A stretch of DNA of 60,829 nt from Lachnospiraceae bacterium (GTDB lineage: Bacteria > Bacillota > Clostridia > Lachnospirales > Lachnospiraceae). The notes under the pieces are model-generated. The model had not been told where the DNA came from, did no database searches, and was given only the letters and a program-made list of their open reading frames with translations. The stretch is from the NCBI GenBank assembly GCA_017441295.1, contig JAFRYA010000044.1:1-60829 (forward strand), written 5' to 3'. Shown piece after piece: positions 26,077 to 33,213 of this stretch. The translations under genes and the position numbers were made by a program. How positions within the stretch are numbered: position 1 is the stretch's first letter; each line of letters opens with the position of its first letter.

Positions 26077-27591
26077 TTATAACGGATATTTCTCTAACAA
26101 TGCTTTCTGCACTATCTGAGTGATCTCTGCCGGCGGATTGACTTCACACTCCGAACCGGTATCTTTGAACCATGTTACCTCAGGGTCAGCGGTTGTGAAC
26201 GGTTTCCACTCCGGCATCGGTGTGCCGTCAGCGTCTTCGCCGTTCGGATTGCCGGTCTTAACGAAGTTTGTCATATAGTTGCACATATGGCGCGCGAGGT
26301 CGTAGTGGAATCCTTTGAAAGGTCTCCAGCATTTCGCGAGCGTCTCAAACCAGAACCAGAGGTCTGACGAATGGAACGTCTTCGGATCGTCCCAGCCCGG
26401 GATGGACGGGTCAAAAACGCCGTAATATACAGGATCATCAATGCCCAGCTCTTCTTTTCTCTGCTGCACTGCGCGTACACCCAGATCAATGCCTGACAGC
26501 GTAGATGCCGCATTGGCCTTGTCCAGGTCGTCTGTGCCGCACAGAGCCAGCATCTCGTCCGCGTATGAGCCGAACCAGGCCTTTACGTTCTCTTTGAACT
26601 GCTCCATGGATTCGGCCTTCATGCCGCCCATGAATTCAGTGGACGTGCGGCTGAAAAGTATCGGCATATGCCAGTATTTGCCCTTCGTGAGCATTTCCTC
26701 GTGGCTGCCTACAGAGAACTGTCCGTCGATGCTGGTGCCAAAGAATACCCTGTTCTCCTCCAGCTTATCACGGATATAGAACGCATCCAGTGCCCTGGCC
26801 TCTTCCAGCGTCTTAACGCCCAGTCTCTCAAAGAAAGCCTCGCCCACCTTCTCATTCTCCGCAATTGTCTTGCCGCCGAAAATGGACGGATAAACGCCGA
26901 ACATAATGCCTGAAATGACTGCCGCTTTCTGGAACAAGCCTTCATTCTGCGGGCTGATGAGCTGTGACAGTACGCTGCCGCCGCCTGCTGACTGGCCGCC
27001 GATTGTAATATTGTCCGGGTCACCGCCGAACGCTGCAATGTTTCTCTTGACCCAGCGTGTGCCGGCCTGCTGATCCAGATGACCGAAGTTTGTCGGCGCG
27101 TCAGGCTGCTCTCTGGTCAGCTGCGGATGCGCCAGGAAACCGAATACATTCAGCCTGTAATTAACTGTAACAACAACAATGCCCCTGCGTGCCAGGCGTT
27201 CTCCATCGAACTCCATCTCAGCAGGATTGCCCTCCTGCAGACCGCCGCCGAAATACCAGACAAATACAGGCAGCTTCTCCTCAGCCGTCTTCGCCGGTGT
27301 CCAGACATTCAGATACAGGCAGTCTTCGCTCATTTCGATGGTCGGATCGACATTCCACTCTCTGGTGTAAATGTTGTTCTGATCCAGCCCCGGGATATGC
27401 TGCATGGAAATGGGCTTAAATACGAAGCATTCCTTCTCGCCTTCCCATGGAATGACAGGCTGCGGCGCGCGCCAGCGGTTCTCGCCGATCGGCGGCGCAG
27501 CGAAAGGAATGCCCTTAAAACTGATGATACGCGGGTCTGCAGCCGGTGCTCCGACTACGATGCCGCCTTCAACTGCTGCTTTCTTGATCAT
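26077..27591 (-). CDS. Type B carboxylesterase/lipase family protein
   Basis: This 504-residue alpha/beta-hydrolase has the PnbA-like N-terminus (FKGIPFAAPPIGENRWRAP) and the SEDCLYLNVWTP motif. The oxyanion region is VFVWYFGGGLQEGNP and the nucleophile elbow GGQSAGGGS (G-x-S-x-G). Acid and His regions follow toward the C-terminus. There is no signal peptide, so it acts inside the cell on an unknown ester. AAAGGAGG precedes the start. It is a single gene converging on araD, with no clear functional partner. Confidence 0.92.
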   Translation of the reverse strand: MIKKAAVEGGIVVGAPAADPRIISFKGIPFAAPPIGENRWRAPQPVIPWEGEKECFVFKPISMQHIPGLDQNNIYTREWNVDPTIEMSEDCLYLNVWTPAKTAEEKLPVFVWYFGGGLQEGNPAEMEFDGERLARRGIVVVTVNYRLNVFGFLAHPQLTREQPDAPTNFGHLDQQAGTRWVKRNIAAFGGDPDNITIGGQSAGGGSVLSQLISPQNEGLFQKAAVISGIMFGVYPSIFGGKTIAENEKVGEAFFERLGVKTLEEARALDAFYIRDKLEENRVFFGTSIDGQFSVGSHEEMLTKGKYWHMPILFSRTSTEFMGGMKAESMEQFKENVKAWFGSYADEMLALCGTDDLDKANAASTLSGIDLGVRAVQQRKEELGIDDPVYYGVFDPSIPGWDDPKTFHSSDLWFWFETLAKCWRPFKGFHYDLARHMCNYMTNFVKTGNPNGEDADGTPMPEWKPFTTADPEVTWFKDTGSECEVNPPAEITQIVQKALLEKYPL

Positions 27592-27688
27592 AAAAACCTC
27601 CTTTACAAGTACCCCATAATTCTGGTTTTATGATACTCCAAATCCGCCGAAAAACAAAATACATTATCACAATGAGTTCATTCAGCCG

Positions 27689-28387
27689 CTAGTCCAGGAT
27701 CCGTCCGTCTCTGGAGATTGTGACCACCTGCCATGGGATGAATTTGCCGCTTGCCTGAAGCGCGTTCTGCATGGCTCTTTGCAGCCCGCCGCAGCACGGA
27801 ACCTCCATTCGTACCAGCGTCACGCTCCTGACGTCATTGTCGCGGATGATTGCGGTGAGCTTGTCTGTATAGTCAACGTCATCCAGCTTTGGACAGCCGA
27901 TCAGCGTAATCCTGCCTTTCATGAATTCTTCGTGCATATTCGCGTATGCGTAAGCAGTGCAATCCGCCGCGATCAAGAGCTTTGCGCCGTCAAAGAATGG
28001 CGCCTTCGTCGGAAGGAGCTTGATCTGACAAGGCCACTGACCCAATCTGGATACAGGCTTAAACGCTGTCTGCTGTTCCGGCTCTTCCGATGCGTTTCCT
28101 CCGAGCTGCATGAATCTGGAGCCTGGGCAGCCTCCCTGAGGCATTTCCTTCATTATTTTATTCATCTTAACGGCAGCCTCGTCATATGCAGGAGCTTCTC
28201 TTTCCTCAAAGCTGATGGCGCCTGTCGGGCAGTTTGGCAGGCAGTCGCCGAAGCCATCACAGAAGTTCTCCCTGACCAGCTTAGCCTTGCCGTTTACCAT
28301 ATCTATCGCGCCTTCGTGGCAGGCTTTAGCGCACATGCCGCAGCCATTACACTTTTCTTCATCTATCTTGATTATCTTTCTGAGCAT
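27689..28387 (-). CDS. 4Fe-4S dicluster protein with C-terminal redox/electron-transfer domain
   Basis: This 232-residue protein begins with a two-cluster ferredoxin domain (CNGCGMCAKACHEGAI and CDGFGDCLPNCPTGAISF, about residues 14-62). A linker with CPGS follows, and then a conserved C-terminal domain of about 120 residues with LLIAADCTAYAYANMHEEF, TLIGCPKLDDVDYT and MEVPCCGGLQRAMQNAL, which adds further cysteines. Proteins of this type commonly sit beside a Crp/Fnr regulator in anaerobes; the function is unknown and may be redox sensing or metal/sulfur stress. It is divergent from the Crp/Fnr gene with a palindromic operator between them. Confidence 0.8.
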   Translation of the reverse strand: MLRKIIKIDEEKCNGCGMCAKACHEGAIDMVNGKAKLVRENFCDGFGDCLPNCPTGAISFEEREAPAYDEAAVKMNKIMKEMPQGGCPGSRFMQLGGNASEEPEQQTAFKPVSRLGQWPCQIKLLPTKAPFFDGAKLLIAADCTAYAYANMHEEFMKGRITLIGCPKLDDVDYTDKLTAIIRDNDVRSVTLVRMEVPCCGGLQRAMQNALQASGKFIPWQVVTISRDGRILD

Positions 28388-28442
28388 TATTTCGCCCTCC
28401 TTGTCTTTATGACGTCAGTATAGTATACTTTTTTCAAAGAGT

Positions 28443-28460
28443 ATGTGGTTATAACCACAT
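28443..28460. promoter_or_regulatory. Crp/Fnr operator (18-bp perfect palindrome)
   Basis: ATGTGGTTATAACCACAT is a perfect palindrome of the TGTG-N8-CACA type bound by Crp/Fnr proteins. It lies between the Fe-S protein gene and the Crp/Fnr gene. For the leftward gene a -10 TATACT at 28417-28422 gives a start near 28410 and places the palindrome centre at about -41, the class II activation position. For the regulator gene it lies about 25 bp before the ATG, where binding could repress it. Confidence 0.75.
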
Positions 28461-28484
28461 TTTGTAATTTTTTTGGAGACAATT

Positions 28485-29114
28485 ATGGATACATCACAGC
28501 TAACAGAGACTGCCCTTTTCAAAGGGATGTCGCCTGTCGAGATCGATGCCTGCCTGAAAAATCTGAATGCGCAGGCAAAAAAATATAAAAGAGGCAGTAT
28601 CATCCTTCACGCCGGTGACCACACAAGCCGTATGGGTCTGGTCATATCAGGCAGTGTCACCATTGAAAGCAATGACATTTGGGGAAACCTGACGGTCCTC
28701 AGTCACGCCGGCGCAGGGCAGTTCTTCGCCGAAACATATGCTATGCTGCCGGACGAGGTAATGCTTGTCGATGTCCGCGCCAACGAAGACTGTGAAATCC
28801 TGTTTCTGAGCATTTCAGGCATGCTGGAGAATCCTGTGCTGACTCGGCGGCTTCTCATGATCACCGCCCGCAAAAATCTCCTCCTGTCCGGACGCAGCTT
28901 CCACACCGCTCCCAAGAGCGCGCGCAGCCGCATTCTGGCATACCTGCACACTGTTTCTCTCCAGAAAGGCTCGGCCGCATTCGATATACCCTTCAGCCGT
29001 CAGCAGATGGCGGACTACCTGAACTTAGAGCGCACCGCCCTGTCCAAAGAGCTCGGCCGCATGCGCAGGGACGGCATCATAGAGTGCAGGAAGAATCATT
29101 TTGTGTTATTATAA
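28485..29114 (+). CDS. Crp/Fnr family transcriptional regulator
   Basis: This 209-residue regulator has an N-terminal cyclic-nucleotide-binding-type sensor barrel (about 15-120; [23 protein letters not shown]), a long dimerisation helix (about 120-140) and a C-terminal winged helix (about 150-209; [30 protein letters not shown]). The recognition helix carries [12 protein letters not shown]. No N-terminal Fnr-type Cys set is present, so it is not a [4Fe-4S] Fnr; the signal is unknown, perhaps haem/NO as in HcpR-like proteins. ATG 28485 is preferred over TTG 28473 because GGAG lies 6 nt upstream. It probably acts on the adjacent palindrome. Confidence 0.9.
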   Translation: MDTSQLTETALFKGMSPVEIDACLKNLNAQAKKYKRGSIILHAGDHTSRMGLVISGSVTIESNDIWGNLTVLSHAGAGQFFAETYAMLPDEVMLVDVRANEDCEILFLSISGMLENPVLTRRLLMITARKNLLLSGRSFHTAPKSARSRILAYLHTVSLQKGSAAFDIPFSRQQMADYLNLERTALSKELGRMRRDGIIECRKNHFVLL

Positions 29115-29143
29115 AAAAAAGTTTAATCAAAGGAAGGATTGCC

Positions 29144-30373
29144 ATGGCAGAGATTAAATGTCCGAACTGCGGACAGGTATTTCAAGTAGATGAGAGCGGC
29201 TATGCCGCCATAGTTCAGCAGATCAGAGATCACGAATTCAGTGAAGCTCTCGAAGAACGCATCCAGCAGCTGCGCGAGTCTCAGGAGAATGCTGTCAAAC
29301 TCGCCGTTATGGAGAAAGAAAATCAGCAGAAAGACGCGCTGGAAGCTGTTAATCAAAGGATAGCAGACAAGGAAGCTGAGATTGCGAGGCTGACAGAGAA
29401 ACTGGCAGCGGCTCAGACTGCACAGGAGCTGGCCATAGCTAATGCCCTGGCTGATAAAGACAAAGAAATTTCTGAGCTTGACAAGAAGATTGTCGAGCTG
29501 AACGGCGCGATCAGGACCTCTGAAAGTGAGAAGAGTCTGAACGAAAAATCATTAAAAGAACGTTATGAAACCCTCCTGAAAGGCAAAGACGAAGAGATTG
29601 CCTTCTACAAGGATCTCAAAGCCAAACAGTCCACCAAGATGATCGGCGAAGACCTGGAGCGCCACTGTGAAAACGAATTCAACAGACTGCGCGCCACTGG
29701 CTTCCAGAGGGCTTATTTTGAGAAGGACAATGATGCCCGTACCGGCAGCAAGGGTGACTATATTTTCAGGGATTACACAGACGCTGACGTGGAATATATC
29801 TCCATTATGTTCGAAATGAAGAACGAAATGGACGGGACCACGACCAAGAAAAAAAATGCGGATTTCTTCAAAGAACTGGATAAGGACCGCAATGAGAAAA
29901 ACTGCGAATACGCCGTGCTGGTTTCTATGCTCGAGTCTGACTCAGACCTCTATAACGAAGGCATTGTGGATGTTTCATATTCATCAGGATACCCGAAGAT
30001 GTACGTTATCAGGCCGCAGTTTTTCATTCCGATGATCACTCTGCTCAGGAATGCCGCTCAGAATGCAGCCCAGTACAGGAACGAGCTGGAAGTCGTCAGA
30101 AACCAAAATGTTGATATCACCAATTTTGAAAACGATCTGAATGATTTCAAAGATAAGTTCGGCAAAAACGTCGAACTGGCCGGAAGAAAATTCCAGGATG
30201 CCATCAAAGAAATTGATAATTCTATAGATCGTCTTCAGAAAGTCAAAGAAGCTCTGCTTGGTTCCGAACGCAACCTCGAGCTGGCCGATAAGAAACTCGA
30301 GGATCTGACAGTCAAGAAGCTGACAAAAAACAATCCGACTATGAAAGCCAAGTTTGATGAACTGAATAATTAG
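29144..30373 (+). CDS. DUF2130 domain protein (coiled coil plus nuclease-like core)
   Basis: This 409-residue cytosolic protein starts with a short zinc-knuckle-like [13 protein letters not shown] charged coiled coil follows (about 40-185, many E/K/Q/A heptads), then the DUF2130 core (about 185-330; [69 protein letters not shown]) and a second helical stretch. The E...D...E-x-K pattern in the core resembles PD-(D/E)XK nucleases, and the overall plan resembles RmuC. No function has been shown. ATG 29144 follows AAAGGAAGG by 5 nt; the Crp/Fnr stop is 30 bp upstream. Confidence 0.85.
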   Translation: MAEIKCPNCGQVFQVDESGYAAIVQQIRDHEFSEALEERIQQLRESQENAVKLAVMEKENQQKDALEAVNQRIADKEAEIARLTEKLAAAQTAQELAIANALADKDKEISELDKKIVELNGAIRTSESEKSLNEKSLKERYETLLKGKDEEIAFYKDLKAKQSTKMIGEDLERHCENEFNRLRATGFQRAYFEKDNDARTGSKGDYIFRDYTDADVEYISIMFEMKNEMDGTTTKKKNADFFKELDKDRNEKNCEYAVLVSMLESDSDLYNEGIVDVSYSSGYPKMYVIRPQFFIPMITLLRNAAQNAAQYRNELEVVRNQNVDITNFENDLNDFKDKFGKNVELAGRKFQDAIKEIDNSIDRLQKVKEALLGSERNLELADKKLEDLTVKKLTKNNPTMKAKFDELNN

Positions 30374-30386
30374 TGTAGAGCTTGCC

Positions 30387-30523
30387 GGACACAATCTGCA
30401 GGCCGTGGGCGTTTTTAAGATTGCTAGGACATGTTTTGCAGACTATGGGCGTAAAACCAACAAAACTGGACACGTTTTGCAACTTGAGGGCATTTATTCG
30501 CCCATAAACTGCAAATCGTGTCC
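30387..30523. repeat. Cluster of three direct and one inverted copies of a ~27-bp repeat
   Basis: The motif GGACAYG-TTTTGCAG-N4-TGGGCG occurs at about 30387, 30427 and 30468 (40- and 41-bp spacing) and once inverted at 30499-30523. The third copy and the inverted copy can fold into a long imperfect hairpin followed by TTTTTT (about 30528-30533), so the last pair may also be the terminator of the DUF2130 gene. No ORF is present here. The copies match at GGACA, TGCA and GGGC and differ between, which points to an ordered binding-site or structured-RNA array rather than low-complexity DNA. Confidence 0.8.
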
Positions 30524-30553
30524 ATACTTTTTTACAAAACTCTAACAGATATC

Positions 30554-31447
30554 TTAAGCCGTCTTCCTGCGTCTCACCGCCAGATATATCAGGCTGAGCA
30601 GCGCATAGACTGCTGCGCCTGCTATCAGAATGGCAGCGAAGTCGCGGACCAGGAAGTAGCTGCTGGATGAAACGCCTTTAACCAGCAGGTGTCCTACTAT
30701 GTAGCCGATCGGTGCGAAGCAGATCTGTCTGAATATGCCGCCGGCTTTCTTTTTCCTGAAAATGATCCAGAGCACCGCGAAGAGTATCGCGCCTATCACT
30801 GCCATTACCAGATAAAATGTCAGTGCCAGACGCGGCAGGACCTGGATACCGCCGTTCATCGGCTCGCCCCAGAGCAGTACCTGGTCCGGTCCAAATCCAT
30901 AGATTACACGCACTGTGCCCTCTTTGAGAAGCAGCGTTTCTTCATGGCTTATGGAGCCGTTAATGCCGTTCTCCCAGCACTGCAGCAGCGCAGTGATTTC
31001 TCCGGTATCCGGGTCTTCTGAATAATCCACTTCCAGCGTGCCGGCGTCTTCTGCCTTGATGACAAATACACCTTGGGCGTATTCCGGTTTATATAATTCT
31101 GTCCAGCCGTACGGATAAACTCCGTCAACCTGCAGCATTCCTTCTCTGTACGCCACCGGCTTGCGGTCCGTCACATGGACCAGCACAGTAAACAAAACGA
31201 TAAATACAGCCAGCGCGGCTATTCCGACTGCCAGCAGGCGGCGGCGTCTGATTTCCTTCTTAAGGTTCTTAATGGGAGCCGTGCTTTCAGGCTCGGTGGC
31301 CTCCGGCTGCTTCAATGCCTCCAGTCTGGCGCGGCAGTCCGCGCATTCGGCCAGATGCTCTTCTATCAGTTTACTGGTATCTTCGCTCGTTAGATTCTCT
31401 GCGTAGAGCGGTAGCAGATCGTTTATTACAGAACATGGTAAATTCAA
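30554..31447 (-). CDS. Anti-sigma factor, zinc-finger (ZAS) type
   Basis: This 297-residue membrane protein has a cytosolic zinc-finger anti-sigma domain (His31, Cys35, Cys38 in HLAECADCR), a first TM segment (about 70-92), an extracytoplasmic domain (about 95-200), and three further hydrophobic segments (about 205-230, 237-262, 270-290). It should hold the ECF sigma encoded just upstream at the membrane until an external signal arrives. Translation starts at TTG 31445-31447, immediately after the sigma TAA (TAATTG), with AAGGAGG inside the end of the sigma gene 8 nt upstream. This is strong coupling and fits the need for matched amounts. Confidence 0.87.
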   Translation of the reverse strand: MNLPCSVINDLLPLYAENLTSEDTSKLIEEHLAECADCRARLEALKQPEATEPESTAPIKNLKKEIRRRRLLAVGIAALAVFIVLFTVLVHVTDRKPVAYREGMLQVDGVYPYGWTELYKPEYAQGVFVIKAEDAGTLEVDYSEDPDTGEITALLQCWENGINGSISHEETLLLKEGTVRVIYGFGPDQVLLWGEPMNGGIQVLPRLALTFYLVMAVIGAILFAVLWIIFRKKKAGGIFRQICFAPIGYIVGHLLVKGVSSSSYFLVRDFAAILIAGAAVYALLSLIYLAVRRRKTA

Positions 31448-31933
31448 TTATTTGTCCTCCTTTTTCAGCCTTTCTTTGGCGCGGTGGAATACGACGCAGG
31501 CCCAATTCTCGTTCTTGCCGAACAGCTGCGCTATTTCCTTAAAGCTCAGTTCGGCGAAGACCCTCAGCGTGAAGACTTCCTTGTACGGCTCGGGCAGTTC
31601 ATGGAGCCTCCGGTACAGGCTTTCGGCCTGCGTATGGGCAATCACAGTATCCTCGGGGCCGGCTGACTCATCTGAGCGCTCAGGTATTTCATCGATCAGC
31701 TCGGGTTTCTTCTTTCTCTGCTCGGAAAAATAAATATTCTTCGCAATGGTACAGAGCCACGTATTAATGCTGCTTTCGCCGCGGAAGCTGTCAATCTTCC
31801 GGAGCGCCTTGAAAAAGGTCTCCTGTGTGATCTCTTCGCTCCGGTGCTCGTCTCCCTGGGTCAGGAAAAGGGCATAGTGATAGACCCGTTCAAAATATGT
31901 CTTATATATCTGTTCGAAGTCTAAGCCGTTCAT
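31448..31933 (-). CDS. RNA polymerase ECF sigma factor
   Basis: This 161-residue sigma-70 family protein has regions 2 and 4 only. Region 2 contains YHYALFLTQGDEHRSEEITQETFFKALRKIDSF and STWLC-type TIAKN. Region 4 is PEPYKEVFTLRVFAELSFKEIAQLFGKNENWACVVFHRAKERL with a clear HTH. It directs polymerase to stress promoters after release by the downstream anti-sigma factor. An ECF-type promoter lies upstream at 31955-31983, so it probably activates its own gene. Regulon and signal are unknown. Confidence 0.92.
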   Translation of the reverse strand: MNGLDFEQIYKTYFERVYHYALFLTQGDEHRSEEITQETFFKALRKIDSFRGESSINTWLCTIAKNIYFSEQRKKKPELIDEIPERSDESAGPEDTVIAHTQAESLYRRLHELPEPYKEVFTLRVFAELSFKEIAQLFGKNENWACVVFHRAKERLKKEDK

Positions 31934-31954
31934 TATCCCTCCGCTTTCTGTCCG

Positions 31955-31983
31955 TTAGACGCGCGAAAACAAATAATCTTACA
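31955..31983 (-). promoter_or_regulatory. Candidate ECF-sigma autoregulatory promoter
   Basis: On the minus strand TGTAAG (31978-31983), a 16-bp spacer and CGTCTAA (31955-31961). This matches the TGAAAC/TGTAAC-N16-CGTC form of many ECF promoters, and no better sigma-A promoter is visible before the sigma gene. Confidence 0.6.
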
Positions 31984-31989
31984 AAGAAA

Positions 31990-32016
31990 AAGGCATGAAT
32001 TTTCATGCCTTCGTCT
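31990..32016 (-). terminator. Terminator of the CDF transporter gene
   Basis: The stem AAGGCATGAA/TTCATGCCTT (31990-32011) is followed on the minus strand by TTTTTCTTTG. It overlaps the upstream edge of the ECF promoter region. Confidence 0.8.
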
Positions 32017-32018
32017 GA

Positions 32019-33128
32019 TCAGTCTGAAATATCCACATCAGGTGCGATAACCACCTCATAATCCGGGAAGGCTTCCTTGACTTCCTTATAAAGTGTCTGA
32101 AGTCCTTCCTGCTGCTCCACGTCGAAACTCATTACCACGTCGAAGCGCATGGTCTTAGCCTCTGCGTCCGCATAGAAACCATGCATCTGCAGCGCCCATT
32201 CGTGGTCCATTACAATCTCCTGCACTTTATTTCTGACACGGGCCGCCTCGTCGTCCTGAGTGTTGTATGAATATACTCCTACTCCTGTCAGGATGACGCC
32301 TGTTTCTGTAAAAACCTTTCTCTGCAGCCTTCTGGTGAGTACGTCCACCTGATCTACCGTCATGGTATCTGACAGCTCAATATGCACCGAAGCCACGTTC
32401 TTATCCGGGCCATAGTTGTTGATCAGCAGGTCATATGCTCCGCGGACCTCAGGCTCCTCGGTGATCAGTGTCTTGATCTGTTTGCTCAGTTCAGCGTCTG
32501 CGCGCTTGCCCAGAATATCATTCAGGGTCTCTATCATCATCTCAATGCCTGCCTTAATGATAAATCCCGAAATGACTACGCCTACGTACGCCTCCAGTGA
32601 CAGGCCTGTGATTATATAAACTATTGCGGATGCCAGTACGGATGCTGACAGGATCGCGTCAAACAGCGCGTCTGAACCGGATGCCGTCAATGCTCCTGAG
32701 CTGACCTTTTTACCCTGCTTTCTGACATAGAGGCCCAGTAAAATCTTCACGGCTATAGCCACCGCGATGATTATCAGCGAAACGGTGCTGTACTCAGCCG
32801 CTTCCGGATGGATGATCTTTTTAATTGATTCAACCGCGGACGTGATGCCGGCGTACAAAACGATGGCCGCCACGATCATGGCACTCAGGTACTCTATCCT
32901 GCCATATCCTAGCGGATGTTTTTTGTCCGGGCTTTTAGCCGCCAGTTTGGTTCCAACGATAGTGATGACTGACGACAGCGCGTCTGACAGATTGTTTACC
33001 GCGTCCAGCGTAACCGCGATGGAATGTGAGATCAGGCCGACCGCAGCCTTGAATGCCGCCAGGAAGACGTTTGCGATAATACCTATAATACTGGTTCTGA
33101 CAATAACCTTATCTCTGTTCATATTCAT
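32019..33128 (-). CDS. Cation diffusion facilitator (CDF) transporter
   Basis: This 369-residue metal/H+ antiporter has six predicted TM helices (about 10-215) with LDAVNNLSDALSSV and HPLGYGRIEYLSAMIV, the conserved Asp/Asn and HP-x-G-R-E motifs of the family. A second metal site follows in the helix with SGALTASGSDALFDAILS. The C-terminal cytosolic part is long (about 215-369) and looks like two ferredoxin-like metal-binding domains; most CDF proteins have one. It probably exports Zn, Mn, Fe or a similar divalent cation; the exact metal is not evident. AAGGATTT precedes the start. It is a single-gene unit. Confidence 0.9.
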   Translation of the reverse strand: MNMNRDKVIVRTSIIGIIANVFLAAFKAAVGLISHSIAVTLDAVNNLSDALSSVITIVGTKLAAKSPDKKHPLGYGRIEYLSAMIVAAIVLYAGITSAVESIKKIIHPEAAEYSTVSLIIIAVAIAVKILLGLYVRKQGKKVSSGALTASGSDALFDAILSASVLASAIVYIITGLSLEAYVGVVISGFIIKAGIEMMIETLNDILGKRADAELSKQIKTLITEEPEVRGAYDLLINNYGPDKNVASVHIELSDTMTVDQVDVLTRRLQRKVFTETGVILTGVGVYSYNTQDDEAARVRNKVQEIVMDHEWALQMHGFYADAEAKTMRFDVVMSFDVEQQEGLQTLYKEVKEAFPDYEVVIAPDVDISD

Positions 33129-33185
33129 AAATCCTTAATTAATATTTGCTTTAGTTTACCCTATTTAATAAGCAAATACAAGAAA

Positions 33186-33205
33186 GGGGGCCTTATAAGG
33201 CCCCC
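33186..33205. terminator. Stem-loop terminator after the ABC permease
   Basis: GGGGGCCTTATAAGGCCCCC is a perfect palindrome. T-runs on either side are short (CTTTCTT leftward), so strength is moderate. Confidence 0.65.
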
Positions 33206-33213
33206 CGATAAAC

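Noticed and set aside
28473..28484. TTG start four codons upstream for the Crp/Fnr gene
   Set aside because: It overlaps its own ribosome site GGAG; ATG 28485 has correct spacing.
30387..30523. CRISPR-like array of repeats
   Set aside because: Only three direct copies that differ internally, 12-14-bp 'spacers' too short for CRISPR, one inverted copy and no cas genes.
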